Below, in pieces: positions 7,558 to 15,993 of a stretch of 64,000 bases of DNA. Source of the DNA: Actinoplanes sichuanensis (GTDB lineage: Bacteria; Actinomycetota; Actinomycetes; Mycobacteriales; Micromonosporaceae); contig NZ_AP028461.1 of the NCBI RefSeq assembly GCF_033097365.1, forward strand, positions 4,216,001 through 4,280,000, given 5' to 3'. Each line of letters starts with the position of its first letter. The stretch's first letter is position 1. Below the pieces are notes generated by a model that saw nothing but the letters and a program-made list of their open reading frames with translations, did no database searches and had not been told where the DNA came from. The translations under genes and the position numbers were made by a program.

Positions 7558-8427
7558 ATGTCCCTCACCGTGCACGCCACCACCGAATACGGAACCCTGC
7601 ACCGTGTTGCGATGCGCTACGCCGGCGACCTCACCCCCGACGTGGACAGCCCCGACATCCACCCCGTCCTCGCCCGGCAGAAAACCACCAGCCGGTGGGC
7701 GCCGTACACGCCGGCGAAGGTCCGCGAACAGCAGCACGCGTTGATCACGGTGCTGCGCGAACGCGGCACCGACGTCGTCCTGCTCGCCGACGCTTCCGGC
7801 TGCACGACCCAGCACTACCCTCGCGACATCGGCTTCGTCATCGACAACGTCCTGTTCGCCGCCCGCCTGAACTCCACCCACCGCCTACCCGAAACCACAG
7901 CCCTCAACGACCCCGCAACAGCAATCCCGACCCCCGCCATGCTTAGCACGGGCACCATCGAGGGCGGCGACGTCATGCTGCACGACCGATGCGTGCTGGT
8001 CGGCTTGAGCGAGGAAACCTCCCGCGACGGCATCACCGCGCTGCAGACCGCCCTCGGTGAGCACCACATCGACCGCGAGGTGGTACCGGTCCAATTCGCC
8101 ACCGGCGGCATCGTCCACCTCGACGACCACTTCAACATCGTCGCCCCGGGCACCGCCCTGATCCACCGCAGCGTGTTCCCCGCCCAGCAGATCAGCTGGT
8201 TCGCCAGCCGCTTCGACCTGATCGACGTCACCGACGAAGAAGCACTCGCCGTACAGGTCAACGTCCTGCCGATCGCCCCCGGCCTCATTGTGGCCACGGA
8301 CGGCAACGACCGCATCACCGCGGAACTGACCGCCCGCGGCATCGAGGTGATCCACGTCGACTACTCCGAAGTGACCCGCATCCCCGGCTCACTGCGCTGC
8401 ACCACCCTGCCGCTGCTGCGCACCTGA
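7558..8427 (+). CDS. Arginine-deiminase/dimethylargininase-like guanidine hydrolase
   Basis: 289 residues of the guanidine-modifying superfamily (arginine deiminase, DDAH). Signature pieces are YPRDIGFV (88-95, D90), IEGGDVML (134-141, E135), HLDDHFNIV (187-195, catalytic H187 and D189) and the nucleophile in GSLRCTTLPL (C281). All catalytic positions are filled. The family turns a guanidine into a urea (citrulline plus ammonia or amine). The ribosome site ggaggcacccacc precedes ATG 7558. Having both an amidinotransferase and a guanidine hydrolase in one operon points to guanidine chemistry at the heart of the product: one may make and one trim it, or this enzyme may act on the repeat Arg or recycle arginine-derived by-products (inference). 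Confidence 0.88.
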   Translation: MSLTVHATTEYGTLHRVAMRYAGDLTPDVDSPDIHPVLARQKTTSRWAPYTPAKVREQQHALITVLRERGTDVVLLADASGCTTQHYPRDIGFVIDNVLFAARLNSTHRLPETTALNDPATAIPTPAMLSTGTIEGGDVMLHDRCVLVGLSEETSRDGITALQTALGEHHIDREVVPVQFATGGIVHLDDHFNIVAPGTALIHRSVFPAQQISWFASRFDLIDVTDEEALAVQVNVLPIAPGLIVATDGNDRITAELTARGIEVIHVDYSEVTRIPGSLRCTTLPLLRT

Positions 8428-8534
8428 GAGTGCGCGCCGACATCACCGCAGGCGTCGCAGCCGCCGACCGATCGCCCGACACCGCGGCCTGCCGCTGCTC
8501 GACGACGCAACCACCCGTGCCTCTGGGAGGTCTC

Positions 8535-9815
8535 GTGCTGCCCACACATCCGATGCTGTCCGTACTGCTTGCCGTGCCGGCCGTGATGCTGGCCTGCCAC
8601 GCCGGGGGCTGGGCCCTCCGCCGACTCGGCCAACCAGCCGTCATCGGCGAAATCCTCGCCGGCATCATGCTCGGCCCCACCCTGCTCGGCTGGCTCGCCC
8701 CCGACCTGCAACACCACCTGCTGCCGCCCACCGCACTGCCGATCCTCTCGGCGCTGGGCACCCTCGCGCTGCTGACCTTCCTCTTTCTGATCGGCGCCGA
8801 ACTCGACCTGAGCGCTCTACGCGACGCCAAATCCGCCGTCATCAGCGTCAGCCTCACCAGCGTCCTGGCACCACTGGCCCTCGGCGCCGGACTCGCCTGG
8901 GCGATGTACCCGCACCTGGCCCCGGACAGTGTCGGCCGGCTGCCATTCATTCTGTTCATCGCCGTGGCATTGAGCATCACCGCGTTCCCCGTGCTCGCCC
9001 GCATCCTGGCAGACCGAGGCCTAGAGAACACCCACCTCGGCGCCTTCGTCATGGCCTGCGCCGCAGCCAACGACGCGATCGCCTGGTGCCTGCTCACCGC
9101 CGTCATCGCCCTGGTCGTCACCGCCACCCCGCTGGCGGCCCTCACCGCGGCTGGCTTGACCGCGGCCCTAGCAACCACGCTCATCCTGCTTCGCCCGCTG
9201 CTGCACAAGCTGCTCAACCGTGCGGCCCGCACCTCCGACGACCTTGTCCTGGTCATGATGTGCGCCGGACTGTTGCTCACTGCCTACGCCACCGACCGCA
9301 TCGGCGTACACCCGGCGCTCGGCGCGTTCCTGTTCGGCGCGAACATCCCGCGCGGACTTCCGTCCATCGAGCGCAGCACCGCTCGTCTCCGCGCCGTGTT
9401 CGTTCCCGTGCTGCTGCCCCTCTATTTCGCCGACATCGGCCTGCATACCAACCTCGTTGACGTGCCGTCCGGACAATGGGGCTGGGCTCTGGCCATCGTC
9501 TGCGTCGCCGTCCTCGGCAAGTGGGGCGGTGCGGCCGCCGCCGCCCGACTCACCGGAGCCGACTGGCGACGCGCCGCAGCCATCGGCACCCTCATGAATT
9601 GCCGCGGCGTGACCGAACTCGTCGTACTCGGCATCGGACGCCAGATCGGCATCATCACCCCCGACCTGTTCAGCCTCCTGGTCCTCATGACCGTCGTGAC
9701 CACCGCCGCCACCAGCCCCGTTCTCAGCCGCCTCGGCGACGAGATCGCAGCACCACACCGACCGCAACCCCATCGCGGAATCCGCTCTATGGCCCGCAAC
9801 ACCCGGAAGGGGTAA
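8535..9815 (+). CDS. CPA2-type cation/proton antiporter (Na_H_exchanger family)
   Basis: The frame is open from 8430, but GGGAGG at 8525-8530 places the start at GTG 8535, giving 426 residues with about 12 membrane helices and little soluble tail. Family features include GQPAVIGEILAGIMLGP near the N-terminus, the ALSITAFPVLARIL segment and AACAANDAIAWCLL with the acidic pair region (ND) used for ion exchange, then a C-terminal MNCRGVTELVVL motif. No regulatory TrkA domain follows. Antiporters of this type occur in natural-product clusters (for example next to enediyne and polyketide genes) where they are assumed to export or confer resistance. It is the only transporter in the island, so it may move the mature product or protect the cell from it (inference). 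Confidence 0.88.
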   Translation: MLPTHPMLSVLLAVPAVMLACHAGGWALRRLGQPAVIGEILAGIMLGPTLLGWLAPDLQHHLLPPTALPILSALGTLALLTFLFLIGAELDLSALRDAKSAVISVSLTSVLAPLALGAGLAWAMYPHLAPDSVGRLPFILFIAVALSITAFPVLARILADRGLENTHLGAFVMACAAANDAIAWCLLTAVIALVVTATPLAALTAAGLTAALATTLILLRPLLHKLLNRAARTSDDLVLVMMCAGLLLTAYATDRIGVHPALGAFLFGANIPRGLPSIERSTARLRAVFVPVLLPLYFADIGLHTNLVDVPSGQWGWALAIVCVAVLGKWGGAAAAARLTGADWRRAAAIGTLMNCRGVTELVVLGIGRQIGIITPDLFSLLVLMTVVTTAATSPVLSRLGDEIAAPHRPQPHRGIRSMARNTRKG

Positions 9816-9817
9816 CG

Positions 9818-10390
9818 ATGACGGCTGACCCGGTCCTCGAAGCGATCCTCACCCGCCGCAGTTGTGTACGGCTCACCGGCCCGGCCCCGGACCGCGACGA
9901 TCTGATCGACCTCATCCAGGCCTCAGCCACCGCACCAGATCACGGCCTGATCCGTCCATGGCGCCTGATCATCCTGGAAGGCGACGACCGACAGGTCCTG
10001 GGTAAGGCGATGCGTGACGCTGCAGCAGACCCCGAACAAGGCGACCGTGCCGCCACCAGGCCGCTGCGAGCTCCCCTGTTGCTGTCGATCGTCTTCTGCC
10101 CCGAACGCGACCACCCGACCGTACGAGAGTGGGAACAGTTGGCGGCGGTGGCAGGGATGGCGCAGACCCTCCAAATCCTCCTACACAGCCGAGGGTGGGG
10201 CACCATATGGCGCACCGGATCCATCGTCGAGGCACCCCAGGTCCGCGAATACCTCGAACTCACCGCGACTGAACAGCTTCTCGGCTGGCTGTACATCGGT
10301 ACCTCGCCAACGGGTGCGCCCATCCCCGTGCGCAAGCCCGTCGATGTCGTTTCTCGAATCAGCCGGCCCCGCCACGCCGCGCGGGTATGA
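9818..10390 (+). CDS. Nitroreductase-family flavoprotein
   Basis: 190 residues starting at ATG 9818, two bases after the antiporter stop and behind ggaagggg, so same transcript. N-terminal ILTRRSCVRL and SATAPDHGLIRPWRLIIL match the FMN-binding start and dimer face of the nitroreductase family (YdjA-like short subgroup), and the C-terminal GWLYIGT fits the last strand. These enzymes use FMN and NAD(P)H to reduce nitro or nitroso groups, quinones, or to oxidise heterocycles in RiPP maturation. If the HDO/cupin pair makes an N-oxidised or N-nitroso group, a nitroreductase could reduce it or give self-protection; this is inference. Last gene of the rightward operon. Confidence 0.82.
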   Translation: MTADPVLEAILTRRSCVRLTGPAPDRDDLIDLIQASATAPDHGLIRPWRLIILEGDDRQVLGKAMRDAAADPEQGDRAATRPLRAPLLLSIVFCPERDHPTVREWEQLAAVAGMAQTLQILLHSRGWGTIWRTGSIVEAPQVREYLELTATEQLLGWLYIGTSPTGAPIPVRKPVDVVSRISRPRHAARV

Positions 10391-10464
10391 CGCAAGGTGA
10401 GATCGGTGACATGCTGCAAGCCGTGATGTGAGGACTAGGGATCACTCGGCGAGAAGCCCGAGAC

Positions 10465-11787
10465 TCAGAAGTCGTGTAGTTGCTGGCCTTCGGCAGCGCG
10501 GGAGAGCCGGTCCGCCAGGCGCCGGCTTTTCAGGTGCCGTGACGCTTCGACCGCGCGCTTCATCAGCACCATGCGCTCACTGTCGTCGCCGCGTAGCCGA
10601 GCGAGCTCCGCGCCGGTAATCAACAACTCGACGTTGTCGCGAGTACGCTCCGCCGGCATGTTGAGGGCGGCGTGCAGGGCGTGGGTTCCCGGTGCTGCCA
10701 GACCTGCCATGGCCAGCGCCCAGGCGGCCTGACTTTCCAGTTCGGGCCGATCGAGCCAGCTAAGCCACCGAGGACCAGCCCCGATGCTGGCACGCTCAAA
10801 TGCCTCTCGTGCCCGTGCCACGGCGACCAGGGTCTGCTCGGGATCGTCGTTCAGCGCCCACGCCCTGGCCTCTGTGACAGCCGCATACGCCCGCACCAAG
10901 GCGGGGGCGCTCGCGGCCGCGAAGACCGCGCTGCGGGCATGAGTGAGGACATCCGACCGGGCATCCTGTGCGGCAGCAAGTCGGGCTTGATGGATATAAC
11001 CGCGAGCCAGCCGGCCCCGGTCACCTATCGCCTGCGCCATCCGGATCGCTTGCAAGTCGTAACGCATAGCCAGGCCGGGAAGCTGATCGTCGTAGGCCAT
11101 GCTCGCTAAAGCCAGAACAGCGTCGGCGACGCTGCCGTAGAGCCATTGACCTCGCCGAGCCGAGAACGCTCCATGCAGGAGCGGTGTCGCATGCGTGTCC
11201 AGAAACGCCGCGAAAACCCCCCGGAACCGGCCCCCGCCATGGCGCGCATCCTGTCGCCCGTACAGATCGGTGTGAGCCTCCAGCAGCTCGATATCAGCCT
11301 CCAGCACCCGGCGATGCCCGTGTCCTTGTGTGCTGGCGTCGGGACCCATGACGAGAGCCTGATGAAGAACCGGCGCGTGCGTGTCACCGAAAGACATCTT
11401 CCGAACAGCCATCCGCCCGGACACGGAGTCGAGTTGCCACAGCTTCGGAAGAACCCTGACGGCATGGCGAAGGTCTTCGTACCTCAGAGCGTCAGCGGCG
11501 ACGTCCATTTCTTCGCTCGGCCATCCCAAGCTCTCCGGGCTAATCCGCCGGCGCATTGCGGCTGACAACACGAAGCACGCCGGGTCCGCCAGGTCGGGGC
11601 CGGGGACCGCGTTGTCGCACCATCGCGAAACTGTGCTGGTACTCACCGCTCGCGGCGTGCCGTTTACCAGGCAGCGCTCCCGAATCCTTTGAGCGAACCC
11701 TGAGACCGACCAGTTGAGCTCGACCAGCAGGGCGCACAGGGCGTCGTTGCGACTGTTCCCGCTCGATTGCCGGGCGCGTTGCATCAC
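10465..11787 (-). CDS. XRE/TPR-type transcriptional regulator
   Basis: 440 residues, converging on the nitroreductase gene. The N-terminal 75 residues contain a helix-turn-helix-like stretch (FAQRIRERCLVNGTPRAVST then TVSRWCDNAVPGP), and the rest (about 110-440) is helical with Ala-rich TPR-like pairs. This architecture is common in actinomycete pleiotropic regulators of the NsdA/BldD-neighbour type. Its place at the end of the island suggests it controls the divergent promoter, but there is no direct evidence. The start could be either of the two adjacent ATGs. After the nitroreductase stop only 74 bases separate the two genes, with no clear hairpin. Confidence 0.75.
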   Translation of the reverse strand: MMQRARQSSGNSRNDALCALLVELNWSVSGFAQRIRERCLVNGTPRAVSTSTVSRWCDNAVPGPDLADPACFVLSAAMRRRISPESLGWPSEEMDVAADALRYEDLRHAVRVLPKLWQLDSVSGRMAVRKMSFGDTHAPVLHQALVMGPDASTQGHGHRRVLEADIELLEAHTDLYGRQDARHGGGRFRGVFAAFLDTHATPLLHGAFSARRGQWLYGSVADAVLALASMAYDDQLPGLAMRYDLQAIRMAQAIGDRGRLARGYIHQARLAAAQDARSDVLTHARSAVFAAASAPALVRAYAAVTEARAWALNDDPEQTLVAVARAREAFERASIGAGPRWLSWLDRPELESQAAWALAMAGLAAPGTHALHAALNMPAERTRDNVELLITGAELARLRGDDSERMVLMKRAVEASRHLKSRRLADRLSRAAEGQQLHDF

Positions 11788-12026
11788 ATCACTCCCGTCT
11801 GTGTCTATGGCAGTTGACCGCCATACCTTCTGCCTGCCGCGCGCTGCCGTCCGGGCGGCCAGTTGTGCGCGTAGCTCATGCTGCCGCCCCTTCAGATCGG
11901 CGAGAACCTACTTCAACTGGCAGCCGTCGACCTGAGCAGCTCCCATAAGTCCATTTCGTACACGCTTCGCTCGCCGTGATGGTCGCGGGCAGCCGGAGAC
12001 GTCGCGATAGGTGGTACACGCTGGCT

Positions 12027-12122
12027 CTACTTCCGGTCTGCGCTGAGGAGTTCGGTGTGCGAGCAGTACCTCTTGTCGTACTGGTCGACGATTCGGCCCT
12101 CGTCAGAGATCACGTAGAGACG
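12027..12122 (-). pseudogene. Carbon-nitrogen hydrolase (nitrilase-family) fragment
   Basis: A 31-codon piece reading RLYVISDEGRIVDQYDKRYC and then SHTELLSADRK before a stop. It matches the segment of carbon-nitrogen hydrolases that contains the catalytic Lys region (rIvdrYdKr). No start, no glutamate or cysteine motif and no continuation on either side was found, so it is a decayed fragment. The 680 bases between the two TPR regulators hold only this and the next fragment. Confidence 0.55.
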
Positions 12123-12225
12123 CGCTGCACTTCATCGCTGATCTCTTGGCTACAGGAGGCGGAGGCAACTGTCGGTCAATGAGCCGGCAACCTGGTACAA
12201 GGGCCACGATGACCCGTTTTGGGGT

Positions 12226-12315
12226 CTAGTGGAAGGGCGGCAGCAGCCGCGCGAACGCGTCGACCAGATCGTTGTTGACGTCCTGCACGAGTTCGATATC
12301 GACGTCGGTGGTCAT
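12226..12315 (-). pseudogene. N-terminal stub of a GNAT acetyltransferase
   Basis: ATG 12315 opens a 29-codon frame (DIELVQDVNNDLVDAFARLL and then PPFH, stop) that resembles the first helix of short GNAT acetyltransferases (..vteeLveafarLvPqLs). It ends where the acetyl-CoA fold should begin, and no continuation is visible in other frames. It may be a broken gene once adjacent to the nitrilase fragment in the same orientation. A functional microprotein cannot be excluded. Confidence 0.45.
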
Positions 12316-12470
12316 GGGACGCTCCATCCAGGAATGAGAGAGAGGTTCTGGTCGAGACGGCATGTGGTGCGTCCCGGTTGATGTATCCAGCGTCATCGCA
12401 CGACGGTGAGTTGAGAAGCCCTCCGGTGTTGCGGCAACATCGACGACATCAGATCGAAGGGGGTGGCCGG

Positions 12471-13853
12471 ATGGACGCCGACAGCGACGCCGTACGCCAC
12501 GTCTTCGGCGTGGCCCTACACCACCTGCGTACCGAGGCAGGGCTGAGCCTGCGCGCTCTAGCCGTGCAAGCCCGCTACGACCACACCCGGCTGAGCCGCG
12601 CCGAACACGGCGAGCACCTGCCAGCCGCCGACTGGGTCAAGGACATCGACACCGCCCTGCACGCCGGCGGTCTGCTGACGCTGCTGCGCTCCCTCGCCCC
12701 CGCTTCACTGTCGACTCCGAAAGGACCTACGGCCCTACCTCTAGCTGACCTTCGGGTAGATGATGGCCCCAGCGATAGCGTGACCTTACAGATGCACACA
12801 CCGGACGGAAGGACGGTGCAGGTGAAGCTGTCCCGGCGCCAGCTCGGCGAACTCATGGCCGGTGGTCTGCTGCACACGATGCTGCCCGCAGGCGTCACCG
12901 ACCCGGACCAGGCCGACCGCGTCGCCAAGGTGATCGCCGAAGAACACCCGGTCGATCCGGAGGTTCTCTCCTACTTCGACCGGCTGCTGACCGAGCACTT
13001 CACCGCGGACAAGATGATCGGCCCCCGGCAGTTGCTAGGCACAACGCTCGCGCAGGTCCGGGTCCTCGATCAACTCCGGCGCACCGCATCACCCGACACC
13101 ACCGAGCCTCTTCTGCGGCTACTCGCGCAGTACGGCGAGTTCGCCGGCTGGCTCCAGCAAGATCTCGGCGATACCACGGCCGCCCGGCACTGGTCGGACC
13201 GTGCGAGCGGATGGGCACAAGCCGCAGGCGACTACACCATGGTCGCGTACCTGATGATCCGCAAATCCAACATCGCGCTGCTGGACAACGACGCACGCGA
13301 GGTGATCGAACTAGCGGCCGGCGCCCGCAAGGTACCCGGCGCGACCAACCCTCGTCTCCACGCCCTCGCCGCCCAACAGCAAGCCCGCGGCTGGGCACTC
13401 TACGGCGACGCCACCCGCTTCCAGCAACACATCGAGGGCGCCGCCACCCTATTAGGTCACCACCCCGCCGACCACGACCCAAACGCACCGGTCTACCTGC
13501 ACCAATACAACCTCGACGTGCTGCAGGAACAATCCGCTGGCGGCTACCGCGACTGCGGGCAGGCAGCAACAGCCGTCCGCATCCTCGAAAACAAGATCAC
13601 GGCGACCGGCGAGCACCTACGCCGCGACCAAGGACACCTGCTGGCCAAACTCGCCAACACCGTGCTCGCCACGAAAGACCCGGAACCAGACCGAGCTGTC
13701 GCACTGGGCATCCGCAGCGCCATGGCCGCACAGCTCACCGGCTCAGCACGCATCACCAAAGAGCTACACACGCTGAACAACCTGCTGGCCGCCCGTTTCC
13801 CAACAACACCGGGCCGACGTGAGCTTCATGACGCGGTCGTCGCGCTCGGCTGA
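12471..13853 (+). CDS. XRE-family regulator with TPR-like C-terminal domain
   Basis: Start at ATG 12471 behind gaaggggg (the frame is open upstream to 12378). 460 residues. The helix-turn-helix is clear: FGVALHHLRTEAGLSLRALA then RYDHTRLSRAEHGEHLP (residues about 13-62). A middle part (about 100-190) carries a linker with VKLSRRQLGELM, and the C-terminal half is an Ala-rich TPR-like array. Such proteins are typical actinomycete regulators next to biosynthetic or signalling genes. No partner peptide or kinase is adjacent, and its target is unknown. The 225 bases after it show no gene. Confidence 0.85.
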   Translation: MDADSDAVRHVFGVALHHLRTEAGLSLRALAVQARYDHTRLSRAEHGEHLPAADWVKDIDTALHAGGLLTLLRSLAPASLSTPKGPTALPLADLRVDDGPSDSVTLQMHTPDGRTVQVKLSRRQLGELMAGGLLHTMLPAGVTDPDQADRVAKVIAEEHPVDPEVLSYFDRLLTEHFTADKMIGPRQLLGTTLAQVRVLDQLRRTASPDTTEPLLRLLAQYGEFAGWLQQDLGDTTAARHWSDRASGWAQAAGDYTMVAYLMIRKSNIALLDNDAREVIELAAGARKVPGATNPRLHALAAQQQARGWALYGDATRFQQHIEGAATLLGHHPADHDPNAPVYLHQYNLDVLQEQSAGGYRDCGQAATAVRILENKITATGEHLRRDQGHLLAKLANTVLATKDPEPDRAVALGIRSAMAAQLTGSARITKELHTLNNLLAARFPTTPGRRELHDAVVALG

Positions 13854-14078
13854 CCGCACGCTGCCGGTCCGCACCGCGACGCACGACCGCGACGCTAACG
13901 ACATGTAGGGGGCCCATCCCAGCCCCGGCCGACCACCAGCGACATAGAAGCGGGGTTATTCGGGGACAAGATCAATTCACTCAACTGCCGTAGACAAGGC
14001 GCGGCCGAGGGCGCCAAACGCGAACGGGGAGCGAAGGGCTACCTGCCGGGTGGCGGCGTCGAGCGGTACCGTCGGCCG

Positions 14079-14606
14079 ATGAACGGCAGGTTGGCGGACT
14101 TGGCGAGTCTGCTTCGGGACCGCGATGAGATCGAGCGGCGGATCGCCGGGATCACCGGGCGGTCCGCTCGGCAGGGCGATATCGGAGAGTTCATCGCGGC
14201 GCATGTGTTCGACATCGAGCTCACGTCGACGACGGTCGAGGCCGGCTACGACGGATGGTTCCGTTCCGGCCCGCTCGAGGGCCGCACAGTGAACGTCAAG
14301 ACGTACGGCAGCGCGGCCGCTGGTATCGACATCAGCTCGCACGCTTGCGACTACTACCTCGTCCTGACCGGCCCACCGAAGCCGACCGGCCCCGTGCAGC
14401 ACCACCGCTGGTCGATTTCGGCGATCTATCTGTTCGAAACGCAGCGGCTGCTCGCTGAGTTCATCAGCCGTGGCGTCAGGATCGGAGTCGCGACCAGTCT
14501 GCGGGCCGGGGACCTGGCGGCAGCCCAGCTCTATCCCGTGCATGGCGCGCACGCCCTACTGAACCTGACCGCGGAACAGCGGGAAGGGCTAGCACGATTC
14601 GCGTGA
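14079..14606 (+). CDS. Orphan protein with PD-(D/E)XK-nuclease-like pattern
   Basis: 175 residues from ATG 14079 with no strong ribosome site. I do not recognise a named family with certainty (it resembles DUF6998-type proteins). The order GEFIAAHVF (54-62), GYDGWF with D79, then EGRTVNVKTYG (Lys 94 region) is the E...D...(x)xK order of a PD-(D/E)XK nuclease core, and the later QRLLAEFISRG helix would fit that fold. It could be a restriction-like or repair endonuclease, or an inactive relative. It stands alone between a regulator and transposon debris, which is common for mobile defence genes. No methylase is adjacent. Confidence 0.55.
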   Translation: MNGRLADLASLLRDRDEIERRIAGITGRSARQGDIGEFIAAHVFDIELTSTTVEAGYDGWFRSGPLEGRTVNVKTYGSAAAGIDISSHACDYYLVLTGPPKPTGPVQHHRWSISAIYLFETQRLLAEFISRGVRIGVATSLRAGDLAAAQLYPVHGAHALLNLTAEQREGLARFA

Positions 14607-14830
14607 GGAACAACGCCATCATGGACACGATGCCCTCGGGTCGTGCCCCTCCGACCTAAACGAACCAGACAACCCCGCTGCACAACGACCTGTCGCATCC
14701 GCCCCGTCCGGATAACGCGATTGATGCCACCGTATCGGGCAGTCGCCGTTGGGCATCTCAGCTCATCCAGATCTATCCATTTGCCTACGACTCGATCCCG
14801 CCAGCACCTGAGCGTGATCTCAGCGTAGCG

Positions 14831-15262
14831 GTGAGGAGGCGGCATGACCTGACCGACCGGCAGTGGGCCGTGCCAGCCACGCTCCTGCCTGCCGCGTCCA
14901 TGACTGGTCGTCCGCCGAAGTGGGACAAACGACAGCTTATCGACGCGATTCGGTGGCGGATCCGGATGGGCACGCCGTGGCATGACGTCCCTGCCGTGTA
15001 CCCGTCCTGGCAGACGGTCTACGGCCTGTTCCGCCGTTGGCAACGCGACGGCACCTGGGACCGGATCCTCGCGGCACTGAAGGCCGCCGCCGATGCCAAC
15101 GGCCGGATCGTCTGGACGGTCAGCGTCGATTCGACGATCAGCCGCGCCCACCAGCACGCCGCCGGCGCCCGCACCAACGGCCACCTGCAGAAAGAGCTAC
15201 CCGGCGGCGTCCACGACGAACCCGCCGACCATGCACGCTCGGCCGCTCCCGCGGCGGTTTGA
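14831..15262 (+). pseudogene. IS5-family transposase, truncated first half
   Basis: GTG 14831 begins the typical IS5/IS427 orfA protein: HDLTDRQWAV, GRPPKWDKRQLIDAIRWRI (DUF4096) and SWQTVYGLFRRWQRDGTWD, then VDSTISRAHQHAAGA carrying the first catalytic Asp. The second half should start with GGLTTKTH, which is visible in the +1 frame near 15255, but it ends after a few residues in the 106-bp inverted-repeat element. The remaining DDE residues are missing, so it cannot transpose by itself. Confidence 0.8.
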
Positions 15263-15297
15263 CGACCAAGACACACCCGCCGGCTCGGCGCGACCGA

Positions 15298-15403
15298 GGG
15301 ACTGAGTCGAAAATAGTCGTCTGTCGACGGGGGCCAGGACAGCTTGGTAGCCAAGTTGTTGGAGCTGGTTTACGAGGCGGCCGGCTTGTTTCGACTCAGT
15401 CCC
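15298..15403. repeat. 106-bp element with perfect 15-bp terminal inverted repeats (MITE-like)
   Basis: GGGACTGAGTCGAAA at 15298-15312 is repeated in inverse at 15389-15403, enclosing 76 bases. It begins where the IS5-type transposase homology stops. The internal part has a smaller hairpin (CTTGG..CCAAG around 15342-15355). It fits a miniature transposable element or a solo end-pair left by a deleted insertion sequence. No clear target-site duplication was identified. Confidence 0.7.
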
Positions 15404-15510
15404 CACGTCACAGGTAGGCCGTGTTTCATAGCGGCGTCGATGTTGCGGTACGGCTGTAATCGATAGCTGAAGAGGCCTGTCGCGGTTGAACTCGACCCGC
15501 GCAGTCCCGG

Positions 15511-15537
15511 GGCAGCCGCCCCGGCGGGGCGGCTGCC
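15511..15537 (-). terminator. 12-bp GC hairpin downstream of the small membrane gene
   Basis: ggcagccgcccc (15511-15522) and ggggcggctgcc (15526-15537) pair perfectly around a GGC loop. It lies 40 bases beyond the stop of the leftward gene at 15577, so it probably ends that transcript and also insulates it from the transposon debris. No T tract. Confidence 0.7.
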
Positions 15538-15576
15538 TGCTCACTCGGTGTGCGCCTGCCGCTTTCCCGCGAGAAA

Positions 15577-15939
15577 TCAGGCCAGGTGGGCTTGGGCTTC
15601 GGCCGCTGTTGGATAGGCCGGGACTGGGCGTGCCAACAACGCGGCTAGCACTGCGGAAACGGCGGCGCCCAGCAGGCTCGGGGCTCCCAGAGTGCCGTCC
15701 ACCGCGTAGGAGAAGGTGGAGACGATGAGCACCCCCGCCGCGTAAGCGAATGTAATCGGCAAAGCGGCGGCAGCCGCTCTTGCCGGGAGCGACGCGGCCA
15801 GCGCGAGCGCCGCGCAGAGGATCAGGTCGGGGATCAGGAACATGTTGTCCGATCGCCAGGAGTCGTGCGCGAAGAGGAAGACGAACGTGCTGATGCTGAG
15901 TGTGGCCGCGGCCAGGCGGCCTACCAGGAGAACTCGCAT
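15577..15939 (-). CDS. Small four-helix membrane protein
   Basis: 120 residues with four hydrophobic segments (about 5-26, 34-55, 58-78, 87-102) separated by short turns and no recognisable catalytic motif. The family is not one I can name; it looks like a small integral membrane protein of the type often controlled by a divergent TetR repressor. Its ATG at 15939 coincides with the edge of the first TetR operator, so its transcript is probably leaderless or nearly so and is expected to be repressed when the operator is filled. Confidence 0.7.
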   Translation of the reverse strand: MRVLLVGRLAAATLSISTFVFLFAHDSWRSDNMFLIPDLILCAALALAASLPARAAAAALPITFAYAAGVLIVSTFSYAVDGTLGAPSLLGAAVSAVLAALLARPVPAYPTAAEAQAHLA

Positions 15940-15955
15940 GTCTACACTGTAGACA
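15939..15955. promoter_or_regulatory. TetR-type operator 1
   Basis: TGTCTACACTGTAGACA, a perfect palindrome with 8-base arms around one central base, touching the start codon of the leftward membrane gene. A bound repressor here would block that gene directly. Confidence 0.8.
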
Positions 15956-15970
15956 TGACTGGCGACGCCT

Positions 15971-15985
15971 GTCTACGGCGTAGAC
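15971..15985. promoter_or_regulatory. TetR-type operator 2
   Basis: GTCTACGGCGTAGAC, a perfect 6-base-arm palindrome with the same core as operator 1. Its centre is 31 bases (three helical turns) from that of operator 1 and it ends 8 bases before the TetR start codon, so it would give autoregulation. Confidence 0.8.
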
Positions 15986-15993
15986 TTCGCGCC

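Noticed and set aside
11976..12182. 68-codon plus ORF between the TPR regulators
   Set aside because: It is the antisense of the nitrilase fragment and has no ribosome site.
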